Assembly (NCBI RefSeq): GCF_014642635.1 | Contig: NZ_BMIQ01000001.1 | Span: 558,001 to 622,000, forward strand | Direction: 5' to 3' | Length of the DNA: 64,000 nucleotides | Origin: Aureimonas endophytica | GTDB taxonomy: Bacteria > Pseudomonadota > Alphaproteobacteria > Rhizobiales > Rhizobiaceae | Part shown: in pieces, positions 18,937 to 40,992 of the stretch | Layout: each line of letters opens with the position of its first letter | Numbering within the stretch: the first letter of the stretch is position 1 | The notes under the pieces: model-generated | Databases searched by the model: none | Told to the model about the DNA's origin: nothing | What the model saw: the letters and a program-made list of their open reading frames with translations, nothing else | Position numbers and translations under genes: made by a program

Positions 18937-19350
18937 TTATTCCGGAATGCGCTGGATGAAACGCGTCTTGATCGGAAGCTTCGCGGCGCCGAGGCGAAGG
19001 GCCTCGCGCGCGACGTCTTCCGGGACGCCGTCCAGCTCGAACATGATGCGTCCGGGATGGACGCGGGCCGCCCAGTACTCGATCGCGCCCTTGCCCTTGC
19101 CCATGCGGACTTCGGTCGGCTTCGCCGTGACCGGCAGGTCGGGGAAGATGCGGATCCAGACGCGGCCCTGACGCTTCATCTGGCGGGTGATCGCGCGGCG
19201 GGCCGCCTCGATCTGGCGCGCGGTGACGCGCTCCGGCTCCATGGCCTTCAGGCCGAAGGAACCGTAATCGAGATTGGTGCCACCCTTCGCGGTGCCGTGA
19301 ATGCGTCCCTTGAACGCCTTCCGGAACTTCGTGCGCTTTGGCTGCAACAT
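18937..19350 (-). CDS. rplP: 50S ribosomal protein L16
   Basis: 137 residues, [19 protein letters not shown]. It includes the conserved arginine of the RMGKGKG loop near the peptidyl transferase centre, the position hydroxylated by YcfD-type enzymes in some bacteria. Confidence 0.97.
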   Translation of the reverse strand: MLQPKRTKFRKAFKGRIHGTAKGGTNLDYGSFGLKAMEPERVTARQIEAARRAITRQMKRQGRVWIRIFPDLPVTAKPTEVRMGKGKGAIEYWAARVHPGRIMFELDGVPEDVAREALRLGAAKLPIKTRFIQRIPE

Positions 19351-19371
19351 TTCAGTTCACTCCATCCGGTC

Positions 19372-20091
19372 TCAGGCGTGCTCGCGCTCGCGCTCGCGAC
19401 GGCGCTGACCGCCGGCCGGAGCCTCGCCCTCGACCGCGCGGCGCTCGGAGGCCATCGGGTCGTGCTCGAGGATCTCGCCCTTGAAGATCCAGACCTTCAC
19501 GCCGCAAACGCCATAGGCGGTGTGCGCTTCGGCCGTACCATAGTCGATGTCGGCGCGCAGCGTGTGGAGCGGCACGCGACCTTCGCGGTACCATTCCATG
19601 CGCGCGATTTCCGCGCCGCCGAGACGGCCCGAGCAGTTGATGCGGATGCCTTCGGCGCCGAGACGCATCGCGGACTGCACGGCGCGCTTCATGGCGCGGC
19701 GGAAGGCGATGCGACGCTCGAGCTGCTGCGCGATCGACTGCGCGACCAACGTCGCGTCGGTCTCGGGCTTGCGCACCTCGACGATGTTGATGTGCGTCTC
19801 GGCCTTCGTCATCGTGCCGAGCTTCTTGCGAAGCTTCTCGATGTCGGCGCCCTTCTTGCCGATCACGATGCCCGGACGCGCCGAGTGGATCGTGATGCGG
19901 GCCTTCTTGTGCGGACGCTCGATGACGATCTTCGAGACCGCCGCCTGCTTCAGCTCCTCCAGGAGGAACTTGCGGATCGCCAGATCCTCGTGCAGCAGCT
20001 GGCCGTATTCGCCGGTATTCGCGAACCAGCGCGAGTCCCAGGTGCGGTTGATGCCGAGACGGAACCCGGTCGGATTGATTTTCTGGCCCAT
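19372..20091 (-). CDS. rpsC: 30S ribosomal protein S3
   Basis: 239 residues. The KH domain ([18 protein letters not shown]) and the C-terminal half forming the mRNA entry site ([21 protein letters not shown]) are normal; the tail is rich in Arg and Glu. The start overlaps the last base of the rplV stop. Confidence 0.97.
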   Translation of the reverse strand: MGQKINPTGFRLGINRTWDSRWFANTGEYGQLLHEDLAIRKFLLEELKQAAVSKIVIERPHKKARITIHSARPGIVIGKKGADIEKLRKKLGTMTKAETHINIVEVRKPETDATLVAQSIAQQLERRIAFRRAMKRAVQSAMRLGAEGIRINCSGRLGGAEIARMEWYREGRVPLHTLRADIDYGTAEAHTAYGVCGVKVWIFKGEILEHDPMASERRAVEGEAPAGGQRRREREREHA

Positions 20092-20480
20092 CAGGCGGCC
20101 TCCTCCTGCTCGGCGACCTCGCGGACGACGATCGTGAGATGCGAGAAGGGCTTCTCGATCCGGCTCGCGCGGCCGCGGCCACGGGCGTGGAAGCGCTTCA
20201 TCACGATCGACTTGCCGACATAGGCCTCCGCGACGACGAGCGCGTCGACGTCGAGATCATGGTTGTTCTCGGCATTCGCCACGGCGCTCTGAAGGGTCTT
20301 CAGAACCGTCTCGGAGATCCGCTTGCGCGAGAAGGTCAGGTCCGCGATCGCCGTGCCCACCTTCTTGCCGCGGATCATGGCGGCGACGAGGTTCAGCTTC
20401 TGCGGGCTGACGCGGATCGTGCGGGCGACCGCGCGGGCCTCGTTGTCCTTGAGCTGGCGTTCCAGCTTCGGCTTGCCCAT
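20091..20480 (-). CDS. rplV: 50S ribosomal protein L22
   Basis: 129 residues. The beta-hairpin that lines the exit tunnel is present ([26 protein letters not shown]). It follows rpsS by two bases. Confidence 0.97.
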   Translation of the reverse strand: MGKPKLERQLKDNEARAVARTIRVSPQKLNLVAAMIRGKKVGTAIADLTFSRKRISETVLKTLQSAVANAENNHDLDVDALVVAEAYVGKSIVMKRFHARGRGRASRIEKPFSHLTIVVREVAEQEEAA

Positions 20481-20482
20481 CG

Positions 20483-20761
20483 TTACTTCCTCTTCGCCTT
20501 CTTGTCAGCGCCGTGACCGTAATAGGTGCGGGTCGGGGCGAACTCGCCGAACTTGTGGCCGATCATCTCCTCGTTGACGGAGACCGGGATATGCTTGTTG
20601 CCGTTATAGACGCCGAAGGTGAGACCGACGAACTGCGGCAGGATCGTGGAGCGGCGGCTCCAGATCTTGATCACCTCGTTGCGGCCGCCCTCGCGAACCT
20701 TCTCGGTCTTCTTGAGAAGGTAACCATCGACGAACGGGCCCTTCCAGACTGAACGGGTCAT
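20483..20761 (-). CDS. rpsS: 30S ribosomal protein S19
   Basis: 92 residues, [21 protein letters not shown], with the signature [16 protein letters not shown]. Located in the head of the 30S subunit. Confidence 0.97.
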   Translation of the reverse strand: MTRSVWKGPFVDGYLLKKTEKVREGGRNEVIKIWSRRSTILPQFVGLTFGVYNGNKHIPVSVNEEMIGHKFGEFAPTRTYYGHGADKKAKRK

Positions 20762-20776
20762 GAAAAGATCCCTTCC

Positions 20777-21613
20777 TTACGACTTACGCTGATGACGCGA
20801 GCGCGCGATGAACTTGTCGGTCGACTTGTTCGAGCGCGTGCGCTTGCCCTTGGTCGGCTGACCCCAGGGCGACACCGGATGACGGCCACCCGAGGTGCGG
20901 CCTTCACCGCCGCCGTGCGGGTGGTCGACCGGGTTCATCGCGACGCCGCGAACATGCGGACGCTTGCCGAGCCAACGCGAGCGACCGGCCTTGCCGAGGC
21001 TCACATTGCCGTGGTCGGCATTCGACACCGCACCGACCGTCGCGAAGCAGGCGCCGGAGACGAGACGCTGCTCGCCCGAGTTCAGGCGCAGGATCGCCAT
21101 GCCGGCATCGCGGCCGACGAGCTGGGCATAGGTGCCGGCGGAACGGGCGATCTGGCCGCCCTTGCCGGGCTTCATCTCGACATTGTGGATGATCGTGCCG
21201 ACCGGCATGGCCGAAAGCGGCATCGCATTGCCCGGCTTCACGTCGACGCCGGAGGTGTTCGACACGACGTTGTCGCCGACCGCCAGGCGCTGCGGCGCCA
21301 GGATATAAGCGAGCTCGCCGTCTTCGTACTTGATCAGCGCGATGAAGGCGGTGCGGTTCGGATCGTATTCGAGACGCTCGACCGTGCCGACCGCGCCGAG
21401 CTTGCGGCGCTTGAAGTCGATCAGGCGATAGGTGCGCTTGTGACCGCCGCCCTGGAAGCGGGCCGTGACGCGACCATAGTTGTTGCGGCCGCCCTTGGAG
21501 GAGAGACCCTCGGTCAACTGCTTGACCGGCTTGCCCTTCCAGAGGCCCGAGCGATCGACGATGACCAGCTGGCGCTGGCCGGGCGTCGTCGGATTGTAAG
21601 TCTTCAATGCCAT
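20777..21613 (-). CDS. rplB: 50S ribosomal protein L2
   Basis: 278 residues, [20 protein letters not shown]. The conserved [28 protein letters not shown] loop, including the histidine close to the peptidyl transferase centre, is intact. Confidence 0.98.
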   Translation of the reverse strand: MALKTYNPTTPGQRQLVIVDRSGLWKGKPVKQLTEGLSSKGGRNNYGRVTARFQGGGHKRTYRLIDFKRRKLGAVGTVERLEYDPNRTAFIALIKYEDGELAYILAPQRLAVGDNVVSNTSGVDVKPGNAMPLSAMPVGTIIHNVEMKPGKGGQIARSAGTYAQLVGRDAGMAILRLNSGEQRLVSGACFATVGAVSNADHGNVSLGKAGRSRWLGKRPHVRGVAMNPVDHPHGGGEGRTSGGRHPVSPWGQPTKGKRTRSNKSTDKFIARSRHQRKS

Positions 21614-21637
21614 GACTTGTTTCCCCGCGCTCGACCC

Positions 21638-21931
21638 TTAGAGACCCGTCGAGACGTCGATCGAGTCGCCGTCGGCGAGCGTGACGATCGCGCGCTTCTG
21701 ATCGCTCTGGCGGCCGACGCGGCCACGGAAGCGCTTGACCTTGCCCTTGCGGATCAGCGTGTTGACCGCCGTGACCTTGACGCCGAACAGCGCCTCGACG
21801 GCCGCCTTGATCTGCGGCTTGGTCGCCTTGAGGGCAACTTCGAAGGTCACTTGATTGTATTCCGACACCATGGTCGACTTTTCCGTGATCACCGGCGCGG
21901 TGATCACGTCGTAGTGGCGAAGGTCGCTCAT
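21638..21931 (-). CDS. rplW: 50S ribosomal protein L23
   Basis: 97 residues, ending in [12 protein letters not shown]23 is the main docking site for trigger factor and SRP at the tunnel exit. It overlaps the rplD stop by four bases. Confidence 0.96.
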   Translation of the reverse strand: MSDLRHYDVITAPVITEKSTMVSEYNQVTFEVALKATKPQIKAAVEALFGVKVTAVNTLIRKGKVKRFRGRVGRQSDQKRAIVTLADGDSIDVSTGL

Positions 21932-22548
21932 TTGAACCGCTCCTCCAGGGCTTCGACCGCGGCCTTGGACAGAACCAGCGTCTGGCGGCGGAGAATGTCG
22001 TAGACGTTGATGCCCTGGACCGGCAGGACGTCGATATTGGCGATGTTGCGGGCCGAGCGCGAGAAGCCCTCGTCCAGCTGCACGCCGCCGATGAGAAGCG
22101 CGTTGGACAGGCCGAGCGTCTCGAAGGTCTTCGCGACCGCCTTCGTCTTGGCTTCCGCCGCGACGAGCTCGTCGACGACGATCAGGCCGCCGGCCTTCGC
22201 CTTCGCCGAGAGGGCGTGGCGCAGCGCCAGGGCGCGCACCTTCTTCGGCAGGTCATGGGCGTGGCTGCGGGCCTGCGGGCCGTGCGCCTTGCCACCGCCG
22301 CGGAACTGCGGCGCGCGGGCCGAGCCGTGACGGGCACGACCGGTGCCCTTCTGCTTGTAGAGCTTGGCGCCGGTACGGGCGATCTCGGCGCGGCCGAGCG
22401 ACTGATGCGTGCCCTGCTGGCGCTTGGCCAGCTGATAGCGGACCATGCGCTGCAGGATGTCCTCGCGCGGGTCGAGGCCGAAGATCTCGTCGGCCAGCGT
22501 CAGCGTGCCGGCATCCTTGCCGTCGAGGGTCTTGACGGTGACGTCCAT
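21928..22548 (-). CDS. rplD: 50S ribosomal protein L4
   Basis: 206 residues, with the tunnel loop [26 protein letters not shown]. In E. coli L4 represses the S10 operon; no corresponding leader structure was established here. It starts directly behind the rplC stop. Confidence 0.97.
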   Translation of the reverse strand: MDVTVKTLDGKDAGTLTLADEIFGLDPREDILQRMVRYQLAKRQQGTHQSLGRAEIARTGAKLYKQKGTGRARHGSARAPQFRGGGKAHGPQARSHAHDLPKKVRALALRHALSAKAKAGGLIVVDELVAAEAKTKAVAKTFETLGLSNALLIGGVQLDEGFSRSARNIANIDVLPVQGINVYDILRRQTLVLSKAAVEALEERFK

Positions 22549-23271
22549 TTACTCGGCTCCCTCGGAAGCGGCGGCGGCCTGCCCGCCCTTGGTCGCAGCG
22601 GCGCGGAGCGCGGCCGGCTTGGGCGCGGCGTCCGGCAGCTTGCTCTTCACGGCGTCGCGGATCTCGATCCAGCCGCCCTTCGAACCCGGGATCGCGCCAC
22701 GGATCAGGATGAGGCCCTTGTCGGCATCGGTGCGGACGACTTCGAGGTTCTGCGTCGTGACGCGAACCTGGCCCATATGCCCGGCCATCTTCTTGCCCTT
22801 GAACACCTTGCCGGGGTCCTGGCGCTGACCGGTCGAACCATGCGAGCGGTGCGACACGGAGTTACCGTGGGTCGCGCGGCCGCCACCGAAATTGTGGCGC
22901 TTCATGACGCCCTGGAAGCCCTTGCCCACCGACGTGCCCGTCACGTCGACCTTCTGGCCGGGAACGAAATGCTCGGCCGTGATCTCGGACCCGACCTCGA
23001 TGAGGTTCTCGTCCGACACGCGGAACTCGACGAGCTTCGACTTCGGCTCGACGGACGCCTGGGCGAACACGCCGCGCATTGGCTTCGAGACGTTCTTGAC
23101 CTTGGTGAGGCCGGCGCCGAGCTGGACGGCGGTATAGCCGTGCTTGCCCTCGGTCCGCTGCGCCACGACCTGCAGGTTCTCGACCTTCAGGACGGTGACC
23201 GGAACATGCTCGCCGGCGTCGTTATAGACGCGGGTCATGCCGATCTTCTGTGCGATAACACCTGACCGCAT
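22549..23271 (-). CDS. rplC: 50S ribosomal protein L3
   Basis: 240 residues, [20 protein letters not shown], with the signature [30 protein letters not shown]. The C-terminal extension rich in alanine ([18 protein letters not shown]) is usual for rhizobial L3. Confidence 0.97.
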   Translation of the reverse strand: MRSGVIAQKIGMTRVYNDAGEHVPVTVLKVENLQVVAQRTEGKHGYTAVQLGAGLTKVKNVSKPMRGVFAQASVEPKSKLVEFRVSDENLIEVGSEITAEHFVPGQKVDVTGTSVGKGFQGVMKRHNFGGGRATHGNSVSHRSHGSTGQRQDPGKVFKGKKMAGHMGQVRVTTQNLEVVRTDADKGLILIRGAIPGSKGGWIEIRDAVKSKLPDAAPKPAALRAAATKGGQAAAASEGAE

Positions 23272-23298
23272 GGGATCTGGTCCTTCCCTATGGTCCGC

Positions 23299-23607
23299 TT
23301 AGAGCTTGATTTCGACGTCGACGCCGGCGGCCAGGTCGAGCTTCATCAGCGCGTCCACGGTCTGCGGGGTCGGGTCGACGATGTCGAGAAGGCGCTTATG
23401 CGTGCGCATCTCGAACTGCTCGCGCGATTTCTTGTCGATATGGGGCGAACGGTTGACCGTGAACTTCTCGATGCGGGTCGGCAGCGGGATCGGGCCACGC
23501 ACATTCGCGCCGGTGCGCTTCGCCGTCGACACGATCTCGCGGGTCGATGCATCGAGAACACGGTGATCGAACGCCTTCAGGCGGATTCGGATATTCTGGC
23601 CGTTCAT
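23299..23607 (-). CDS. rpsJ: 30S ribosomal protein S10
   Basis: 102 residues from the ATG at 23607 ([19 protein letters not shown]); a TTG directly before it is also in frame but not needed. S10 also serves as NusE in antitermination. It opens the S10 operon, 131 bases behind the conserved hairpin that follows tuf. No convincing promoter is seen in that gap, so read-through from the rpsL operon is possible. Confidence 0.97.
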   Translation of the reverse strand: MNGQNIRIRLKAFDHRVLDASTREIVSTAKRTGANVRGPIPLPTRIEKFTVNRSPHIDKKSREQFEMRTHKRLLDIVDPTPQTVDALMKLDLAAGVDVEIKL

Positions 23608-23737
23608 CAAATTCGTCCTCTCGTCGAGGTCGCCTGTTCAAAGGCGTTGTCCCGAGCGCTTCGGCGTTCTTCAATCTGTCATCCGGTCCGCCCTTCCGGC
23701 GAACCCTCTGCCCTGCCCTTCGGGGTCACGGGCGAAG

Positions 23738-23763
23738 CCGCGCGGCCTGTTGAGCCGCGCGGT
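23738..23763 (-). repeat. Hairpin behind tuf copy 1, identical to that behind tuf copy 2
   Basis: Arms CCGCGCGG and CCGCGCGG flank a short loop 21-46 bases downstream of the tuf stop. It is the outer end of the block shared with 47955-49176. No T-tract follows, so it is more likely a processing or stability element than an independent terminator. Confidence 0.6.
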
Positions 23764-23783
23764 TTGCTTTTGCGGTGTATGTC

Positions 23784-24959
<1,176 letters not shown>

Positions 24960-25019
24960 AACGGCACTCCATCATCTCGTGTGGGCAAAGCCCGAATGTG
25001 GTTGGTCCGACGCGTCGCG

Positions 25020-27110
<2,091 letters not shown>

Positions 27111-27140
27111 GGGGCGTCGCCTTTCGAAATCGGTCGCGGG

Positions 27141-27611
27141 TTACCAGCGATAATGCGAGAAGGCGCGGTTCGCTTCCGCCATGCGGTGCGTGTCTTCGCG
27201 CTTCTTGACGGCGGTGCCGCGATTGTTGGACGCGTCGAGCAGCTCGGCCGAGAGGCGGTCGACCATCGTCGTCTCGTTGCGATTGCGCGCCGCGCCGATC
27301 AGCCAGCGGATGGCGAGAGCCTGGCGACGCTCCGGACGGACATCGACAGGAACCTGATAGGTGGCGCCGCCGACGCGGCGGGAACGGACTTCGACATGCG
27401 GCGCGATGTTGTCGAGCGCCTGATGGAAGACGGCGAGCGCATCCTGACGGCTCTTGTTCTGAACCGAGTCGAAGGCGCCGTAGACGATCGTTTCGGCGAT
27501 CGACTTCTTGCCGTCATACATGACGGCGTTCATGAACTTGGTGACGACGAGATCGCCGAACTTCGGGTCCGGGTGGATCTCACGCTTCTCGGCACGGTGG
27601 CGACGGGACAT
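27141..27611 (-). CDS. rpsG: 30S ribosomal protein S7
   Basis: 156 residues, [29 protein letters not shown]7 nucleates the 30S head and, in E. coli, represses the str operon. The gap to rpsL is 32 bases. Confidence 0.97.
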   Translation of the reverse strand: MSRRHRAEKREIHPDPKFGDLVVTKFMNAVMYDGKKSIAETIVYGAFDSVQNKSRQDALAVFHQALDNIAPHVEVRSRRVGGATYQVPVDVRPERRQALAIRWLIGAARNRNETTMVDRLSAELLDASNNRGTAVKKREDTHRMAEANRAFSHYRW

Positions 27612-27643
27612 CTATTCGTTCTCTTCGATCTGACGCGGCGGGC

Positions 27644-28015
27644 TTACTTCGGACGCTTCGCGCCGTACTTCGAACGACGCTGCTTGCGGTCCTTGACGCC
27701 CTGCGTGTCGAGCACGCCGCGGATGATGTGGTAGCGAACGCCCGGAAGATCCTTCACGCGGCCGCCGCGGATCATGACGACGGAGTGCTCCTGGAGGTTG
27801 TGACCCTCGCCCGGGATGTAGCCGATGACCTCGAAGCCATTGACCAGACGCACCTTGGCGACCTTACGAAGCGCCGAGTTCGGCTTCTTCGGCGTGGTGG
27901 TGTAGACGCGCGTGCAGACGCCGCGCTTCTGCGGGTTGGCCTCGAGAGCGGGAACCGTATTGCGGTCCGTCGGACGAACGCGCGGCTTCCGGATCAACTG
28001 GTTGATGGTCGGCAT
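27644..28015 (-). CDS. rpsL: 30S ribosomal protein S12
   Basis: 123 residues, [25 protein letters not shown]. The decoding loop [18 protein letters not shown] keeps the wild-type lysine at the streptomycin-sensitive site (position 43), and [29 protein letters not shown] is intact, so no streptomycin-resistance substitution is seen. First gene of the str operon. Confidence 0.97.
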   Translation of the reverse strand: MPTINQLIRKPRVRPTDRNTVPALEANPQKRGVCTRVYTTTPKKPNSALRKVAKVRLVNGFEVIGYIPGEGHNLQEHSVVMIRGGRVKDLPGVRYHIIRGVLDTQGVKDRKQRRSKYGAKRPK

Positions 28016-28262
28016 TCCAGCCTTGCCTCTTCGATCAGTTCAGGTTCGGAACGAGCAGCCCATCGCGGACCGTGTTAGCCATGCGCGAAACCGGGCATTT
28101 GATCCACCTGATTGGCGGATTGCCCGGACACGATGCAGAGGACCGGAACCGGTCATGCGGCCAGCAATGTGACAACTCGTTGAACGAAGCCTTGTTTGAG
28201 GCGCTGTTCCGGGGCGTGGCGCCCTGCGGAAAATCAGCCTCACATCGGCTCTGTTGAAGCGC

Positions 28263-28291
28263 TAAGTACAGATTCGTTGGCGGCACGTCAA
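28263..28291 (-). promoter_or_regulatory. rpsL: Sigma70-type promoter of the rpsL (str) operon
   Basis: On the minus strand TTGACG (28291-28286) and TACTTA (28268-28263) are separated by 17 bases. It lies behind the rpoC terminator and leaves a leader of about 240 bases before rpsL. The remaining part of the 550-base gap (28016-28262 and 28292-28512) shows no gene. Confidence 0.7.
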
Positions 28292-28512
28292 CCCCGTGGG
28301 CGCAGGGCTTTGCGGCTTGTTAAGAAATCGCTCGCGTGTGGTCGCGGATCGCGTTCACGCGGTCCACCGGCTGGGTCTCTCATGCCGCCGGCCAAGACGA
28401 ATTCGCCCGCCAAAGGCGTGGAGCGGCCCGTTTCCCAGCGGTCTTCTTCGGCGGGTCGATAGTTTGCTTGAAGCGCGGCGAATCGACTGCCGCGCCCTGC
28501 CCACCCTATACG

Positions 28513-28540
28513 AAAAAAGGCCGCCCTTTCGGACGGCCTT
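28513..28540 (-). terminator. Rho-independent terminator of the rpoBC operon
   Basis: Ten-base arms (AAGGCCGTCC / GGGCGGCCTT, one mismatch) with a GAAA loop are followed on the minus strand by a run of T residues. It lies 26 bases behind the rpoC stop. Confidence 0.88.
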
Positions 28541-28565
28541 CTTCCATTCCATCGATCGACGCGGC

Positions 28566-32768
<4,203 letters not shown>

Positions 32769-32837
32769 GGCCTGTCTCCTAATGGGGCGGGCGGCCCCTT
32801 ATGCGCCGGGTTGAGCGGCGCGAGGATTGGGTTCAGC

Positions 32838-32863
32838 GGAAGCGCCCGGTGCAAGGCGCTTCC
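32838..32863 (-). promoter_or_regulatory. Hairpin between rpoB and rpoC
   Basis: Nine-base arms (GGAAGCGCC / GGCGCTTCC) with an 8-base loop lie 36 bases behind the rpoB stop. There is no T-tract. A second short GC hairpin (GGGGC / GCCCC) lies just before the rpoC Shine-Dalgarno sequence at about 32784-32798. Confidence 0.45.
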
Positions 32864-32898
32864 AGGGCCGCGCGAGGGTCGCGGCGAATGTTCCAGGC

Positions 32899-37038
<4,140 letters not shown>

Positions 37039-37085
37039 CGTCGCTCCTTCATTCCGCTGCGCCGGAACAGCGGGCATTGACATAT

Positions 37086-37107
37086 ATCTCCCTTCCGGAA
37101 GGGAGAT
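37086..37107 (-). promoter_or_regulatory. Perfect 22-bp palindrome between rplL and rpoB
   Basis: A perfect palindrome with arms ATCTCCCTTCC / GGAAGGGAGAT is centred 59 bases before the rpoB start. As RNA it forms a 9-bp stem with a CCGG loop, followed by AU-rich sequence. In E. coli the rplL-rpoB gap carries an attenuator and an RNase III site; a similar role here is inferred from position. Confidence 0.55.
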
Positions 37108-37263
37108 CCCGCGAAGCGACGGGGGCGGACCGTCGCGCGGGCATCGCATTCATCGAGCGCCGTTGCCGGCGCCGTCCGAGTCTCCGCACCGCCGAAGGGC
37201 GGTCTGGACACCCGCACCCGATCGAAGTCCGATCGGCGCATGGCCTTCTCTTTCAGCGCGGAA

Positions 37264-37289
37264 AGCGGAACGGCAGAAGCCGTCCCGCT
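37264..37289 (-). terminator. Attenuator-like hairpin behind rplL
   Basis: Eleven-base arms (AGCGGGACGGC / GCCGTTCCGCT, one G-U pair) with a TTCT loop, followed by TTTCC on the minus strand, lie 42 bases behind the rplL stop. The weak T-tract suggests partial termination, which would lower rpoBC relative to L7/L12. Confidence 0.5.
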
Positions 37290-37330
37290 CACCTTCATGC
37301 GCGGCAAGCGCCAGGGCCGAAGCCCCGGGC

Positions 37331-37717
37331 TTACTTGATCTCGACCTTGGCGCCAGCCTTCTCGAGCTGGTCCTTGATCTTGGCGGCCTCGTCCTTCGAC
37401 ACGCCTTCCTTCACCGGCTTCGGCGCGCCATCGACGAGATCCTTCGCCTCCTTCAGGCCGAGCGAGGTGATCGCGCGGACTTCCTTGATGACGTTGATCT
37501 TCTGGGCGCCGGCATCGGCGAGGATGACGTCGAACTCGGTCTTCTCTTCCTCGACCGGAGCGGCGGCACCACCCGCGCCACCGGCGGCGGCGACCGCGAC
37601 CGGAGCGGCGGCGGAGACGCCCCACTTCTCTTCGAGCATCTTCGAGAGCTCGGCCGCCTCGAGGACGGTCAGCTTCGACAGGTCTTCAACGATCTTGGCG
37701 AGATCGGTCATGTTCAT
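37331..37717 (-). CDS. rplL: 50S ribosomal protein L7/L12
   Basis: 128 residues. An N-terminal dimerisation domain, an Ala/Gly-rich hinge ([15 protein letters not shown]) and the C-terminal factor-binding domain ([34 protein letters not shown]) are all present. It forms the stalk that recruits translation factors. Follows rplJ by 44 bases. Confidence 0.97.
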   Translation of the reverse strand: MNMTDLAKIVEDLSKLTVLEAAELSKMLEEKWGVSAAAPVAVAAAGGAGGAAAPVEEEKTEFDVILADAGAQKINVIKEVRAITSLGLKEAKDLVDGAPKPVKEGVSKDEAAKIKDQLEKAGAKVEIK

Positions 37718-37761
37718 GTTTCCTTAGGTTCGAACAATCAGGTTGGAGCGAGGAACAAGCC

Positions 37762-38280
37762 TCACGCCGCTTCGTCCTTCTTGGCATAGGCCGCGAAGAC
37801 GCGGGCGAGCTGAGCCGCCGGCGCCGCTACGACGGACGCGATGCGCTGAGCCGGCGTCTGGATCATGCCCAGAAGCTTGCCGCGCAGTTCGTCGAGCGAC
37901 GGGAGCGTGGCGAGAGCCTTCACTCCTTCCGCGTCGAGGGCCGTGGTGCCCATGGCTCCGCCGAGGATCACGAGCTTGTCGTTGGTCCTGGCGTAGTCGT
38001 TGGCCACCTTCGGAGCCGCGATGGGATCGGGCGCATAGCAGACGAGCGTCTGCCCCTGGAACAGGTTCGCGATCCCTTCGGCATCCGTGCCTTGAAGAGC
38101 GATCTTGGCGAGGCGGTTCTTCGCGACTTTGACGGTCGCACCCTGCGCGCGCATCTTCGACCGGAGGTCGTTCATCTGCGCGACGGTGAGACCGGCGTAG
38201 CGAGCCACGACGACGGAGCCCGAGCCCTTGAAGGTCTCGTGCATCTCGGCGACGAACTCGCGCTTTTCCGCTCTGTCCAC
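37762..38280 (-). CDS. rplJ: 50S ribosomal protein L10 (GTG start)
   Basis: 172 residues from GTG at 38280 ([19 protein letters not shown]), with GGAGAG 6 bases before it. The frame is open for another 72 codons, but that part is the leader. L10 is the base of the L7/L12 stalk and, in bacteria studied, binds its own leader to repress translation. Confidence 0.95.
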   Translation of the reverse strand: MDRAEKREFVAEMHETFKGSGSVVVARYAGLTVAQMNDLRSKMRAQGATVKVAKNRLAKIALQGTDAEGIANLFQGQTLVCYAPDPIAAPKVANDYARTNDKLVILGGAMGTTALDAEGVKALATLPSLDELRGKLLGMIQTPAQRIASVVAAPAAQLARVFAAYAKKDEAA

Positions 38281-38460
38281 TGCCACTCTCCACTGTGGCG
38301 AAAGTCCGGAAACCCGAACCTCCACCGGTTGCCTTATGCCGCTTCGGAGACCGAAGCGACGCTCGAGGATCCTGTCCCCTCGCGCCCCTTCCTTTCGGAA
38401 CCGGATCCTCTGGGGATCCGCATGCGGCGCAAGGCAGTCTGAGAGTTCGAACCGATGCCC
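38281..38460 (-). ncRNA. Candidate L10-binding leader of rplJ-rplL
   Basis: The 411 bases between rplA and rplJ hold no gene but are rich in hairpins on the minus strand: a GGATCC inverted repeat near 38402-38420, a perfect 7-bp stem GCTTCGG/CCGAAGC at 38341-38357, and a CCGG-closed element around 38309-38330 close to the start codon. Position and structure fit the autoregulatory L10 leader known from many bacteria. I could not establish the full consensus, and the limits given are approximate. The promoter for this unit was not identified with confidence. Confidence 0.4.
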
Positions 38461-38660
38461 GGCCGAAGCCGAACGAATTTCAATCGAACACCCCATCTCA
38501 TGCAGGCTTTCGGGCGATTAAGAGCCTCGGCCGGAGCCTCGGTTCGCCTGCAATCTCGGACAGGTTGGGAAAGCGTCTGGCGCTTTCCCGCATCCGAGGC
38601 GACGAGCGCCCCGGAATTTCTTGGAGGGGAGCGCCGCATATGGGGGCGCGTCCCGTCGAT

Positions 38661-38686
38661 GAAAAGCCCCGCCCGGACCGGGCGGG
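38661..38686 (-). terminator. Terminator behind rplA
   Basis: Eight-base arms (CCCGCCCG / CGGGCGGG) with a 3-base loop are followed on the minus strand, after GC, by TTTT. It lies 6 bases behind the rplA stop, so rplKA and rplJL are at least partly separate transcripts. Confidence 0.75.
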
Positions 38687-38691
38687 AGCGA

Positions 38692-39393
<702 letters not shown>

Positions 39394-39397
39394 TGTC

Positions 39398-39826
39398 TCA
39401 GCCCACAACCTCGAGACCCATCGAACGCGCCGAACCTTCGATCATCGCCATGGCGGCGTCGACGTCGTTCGCGTTGAGGTCCTTCATCTTCTTCTCGGCG
39501 ATCTCGCGCACCTGCTCGCGGGTCACCTTGCCGGCCACCTGCTTGCCGGGCGTCTTCGACGCCGACTGGATGTTCGCCGCCTTCTTCAGGAAGTAGCTCA
39601 CCGGAGCCGTCTTCATGACGAAGGTGAAGGACTTGTCCTGGTAATAGGTGATGACCACCGGAACCGGGGAGCCCTTCTCCATTTCCTGGCTCTGCGCGTT
39701 GAACGCCTTGCAGAACTCCATGATGTTGATGCCGCGCTGGCCGAGGGCCGGACCGATCGGCGGCGACGGAGTCGCCGAACCGGCCTTCACCTGCAGCTTC
39801 AGCTGGCCTGCGATCTTCTTAGCCAT
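39398..39826 (-). CDS. rplK: 50S ribosomal protein L11
   Basis: 142 residues, [38 protein letters not shown]. The proline-rich linker and the C-terminal RNA-binding domain are normal. L11 belongs to the GTPase centre and is needed for RelA activation. The 141-base gap to nusG contains a GC hairpin (GGGGCCGCC / GGCGGTCCC) near 39937-39956. Confidence 0.97.
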   Translation of the reverse strand: MAKKIAGQLKLQVKAGSATPSPPIGPALGQRGINIMEFCKAFNAQSQEMEKGSPVPVVITYYQDKSFTFVMKTAPVSYFLKKAANIQSASKTPGKQVAGKVTREQVREIAEKKMKDLNANDVDAAMAMIEGSARSMGLEVVG

Positions 39827-39967
39827 AGCTTCTGCCTCTATTTTCCATTCGCCGACCCCTTACGGAGCGGCGAGTTGCAGCCGCGCGGTGCGGCATCCGG
39901 CCGGCCGGCTCCAGCCGACCTCGCCTCCCGCGCATGACCGGGACCGCCGTGGCGGCCCCGACTCCGA

Positions 39968-40507
39968 TCAGACCTTCTCGACCTGACCGAATTCGAGATC
40001 GACGGGCGTCGCGCGCCCGAAGATCGAAACTTCCACCTTGAGACGGGCCCGCTCGGCATCCACCTCCTGCACCACCCCGTTGAAGGAGGCGAAGGGACCG
40101 TCGGACACGCGCACCTGCTCGCCGACATCGAAGAGCACCGTCGGCTTCGGCCGGTCGACGCCTTCCTGCACCTGATGCAGGATGCTCTCGGCCTCCTTGT
40201 TGGAGATCGCGACCGGCTTGTGCGAATGCCGGTCCTCACCGAGGAACCCGGTGACGCGGGCCGTGTTCTTGACCAGGCTGATCACCTGATCGGTGAGATT
40301 CGCCTTCAGGAGGACATAGCCGGGGAAGAACTTCCTCTCGGCATCGACCTTCTTGCCGCGGCGGACTTCCACCACCTTCTCGGTCGGAACGACGATCTGC
40401 TCGATGAGGTCGGACAAGCCCTTCTGGCGAGCCTGCTCCTCGATCGACTCGGCCACCTTCTTCTCGAAGTTGGAATAGGCTTGAACGATGTACCAGCGGG
40501 CTGTCAT
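39968..40507 (-). CDS. nusG: Transcription termination/antitermination factor NusG
   Basis: 179 residues from the ATG at 40507 (MTARWYIVQAYSNFEKKVAESI). The NGN domain contains KFFPGYVLLKANLTD, and the C-terminal KOW domain VRVSDGPFASFNGVVQEVDAERARLKVEV. NusG binds the clamp of RNA polymerase and links it to Rho or S10. The longer open frame overlaps secE and is rejected. Confidence 0.97.
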   Translation of the reverse strand: MTARWYIVQAYSNFEKKVAESIEEQARQKGLSDLIEQIVVPTEKVVEVRRGKKVDAERKFFPGYVLLKANLTDQVISLVKNTARVTGFLGEDRHSHKPVAISNKEAESILHQVQEGVDRPKPTVLFDVGEQVRVSDGPFASFNGVVQEVDAERARLKVEVSIFGRATPVDLEFGQVEKV

Positions 40508-40530
40508 GTCTATCGAATATTCCCGGCGTA

Positions 40531-40731
40531 TCAGAGGCTGGCGCCTTGGATCAGGCTCATCGCATAGCCGAACACCATGTCGGCGATGAAGAAGAACGCG
40601 GATGCGAAGACGACCATCAGCATCACCATGACCGTCGAGATCGTCGTCTCGCGACGCGACGGCCACACAACCTTCGAGGTCTCGGTACGGACCTGCTGAA
40701 GGAAGGTGAAGGGGTTGGATTTCGCAGCCAT
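40531..40731 (-). CDS. secE: Preprotein translocase subunit SecE
   Basis: 66 residues with one transmembrane helix (TVMVMLMVVFASAFFFIADMVFGYAM), preceded by the conserved QQVRTETSKVVWPSRRET amphipathic part. Short single-helix form, as usual outside enterobacteria. It lies between tRNA-Trp and nusG. Confidence 0.96.
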   Translation of the reverse strand: MAAKSNPFTFLQQVRTETSKVVWPSRRETTISTVMVMLMVVFASAFFFIADMVFGYAMSLIQGASL

Positions 40732-40873
40732 ACAGCGCTCACGGCCAAAGGCGCGTCGAAGCGAAGACCACCTCGCGCGCCAAAATTCTTAAGGTGAGGG
40801 CTTATTAGAGGGAAGCGAAGTGATTCACAAGTCCCGATCGAAAGCAATCACGAAATTCGTGATGTCGGGATGG

Positions 40874-40949
<76 letters not shown>

Positions 40950-40960
40950 AACGAGAGCAC

Positions 40961-40989
40961 CGATTAGTCGGCGGCGCCGATTTTGGCAA
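40961..40989 (-). promoter_or_regulatory. Promoter for tRNA-Trp-secE-nusG
   Basis: TTGCCA (40989-40984) and TAATCG (40966-40961) on the minus strand are separated by 17 bases, in the 43-base gap between the glycan genes and the tRNA. Transcription would start only a few bases before the tRNA. Confidence 0.6.
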
Positions 40990-40992
40990 GCT

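Noticed and set aside
38281-38496. N-terminal extension of L10 by 72 residues
   Set aside because: The family starts at VDRAEKREF with a good ribosome site; the extension covers the leader hairpins.
40508-40666. N-terminal extension of NusG by 53 residues
   Set aside because: It lies over secE in another frame and is unlike any NusG; the ATG at 40507 gives the normal protein.
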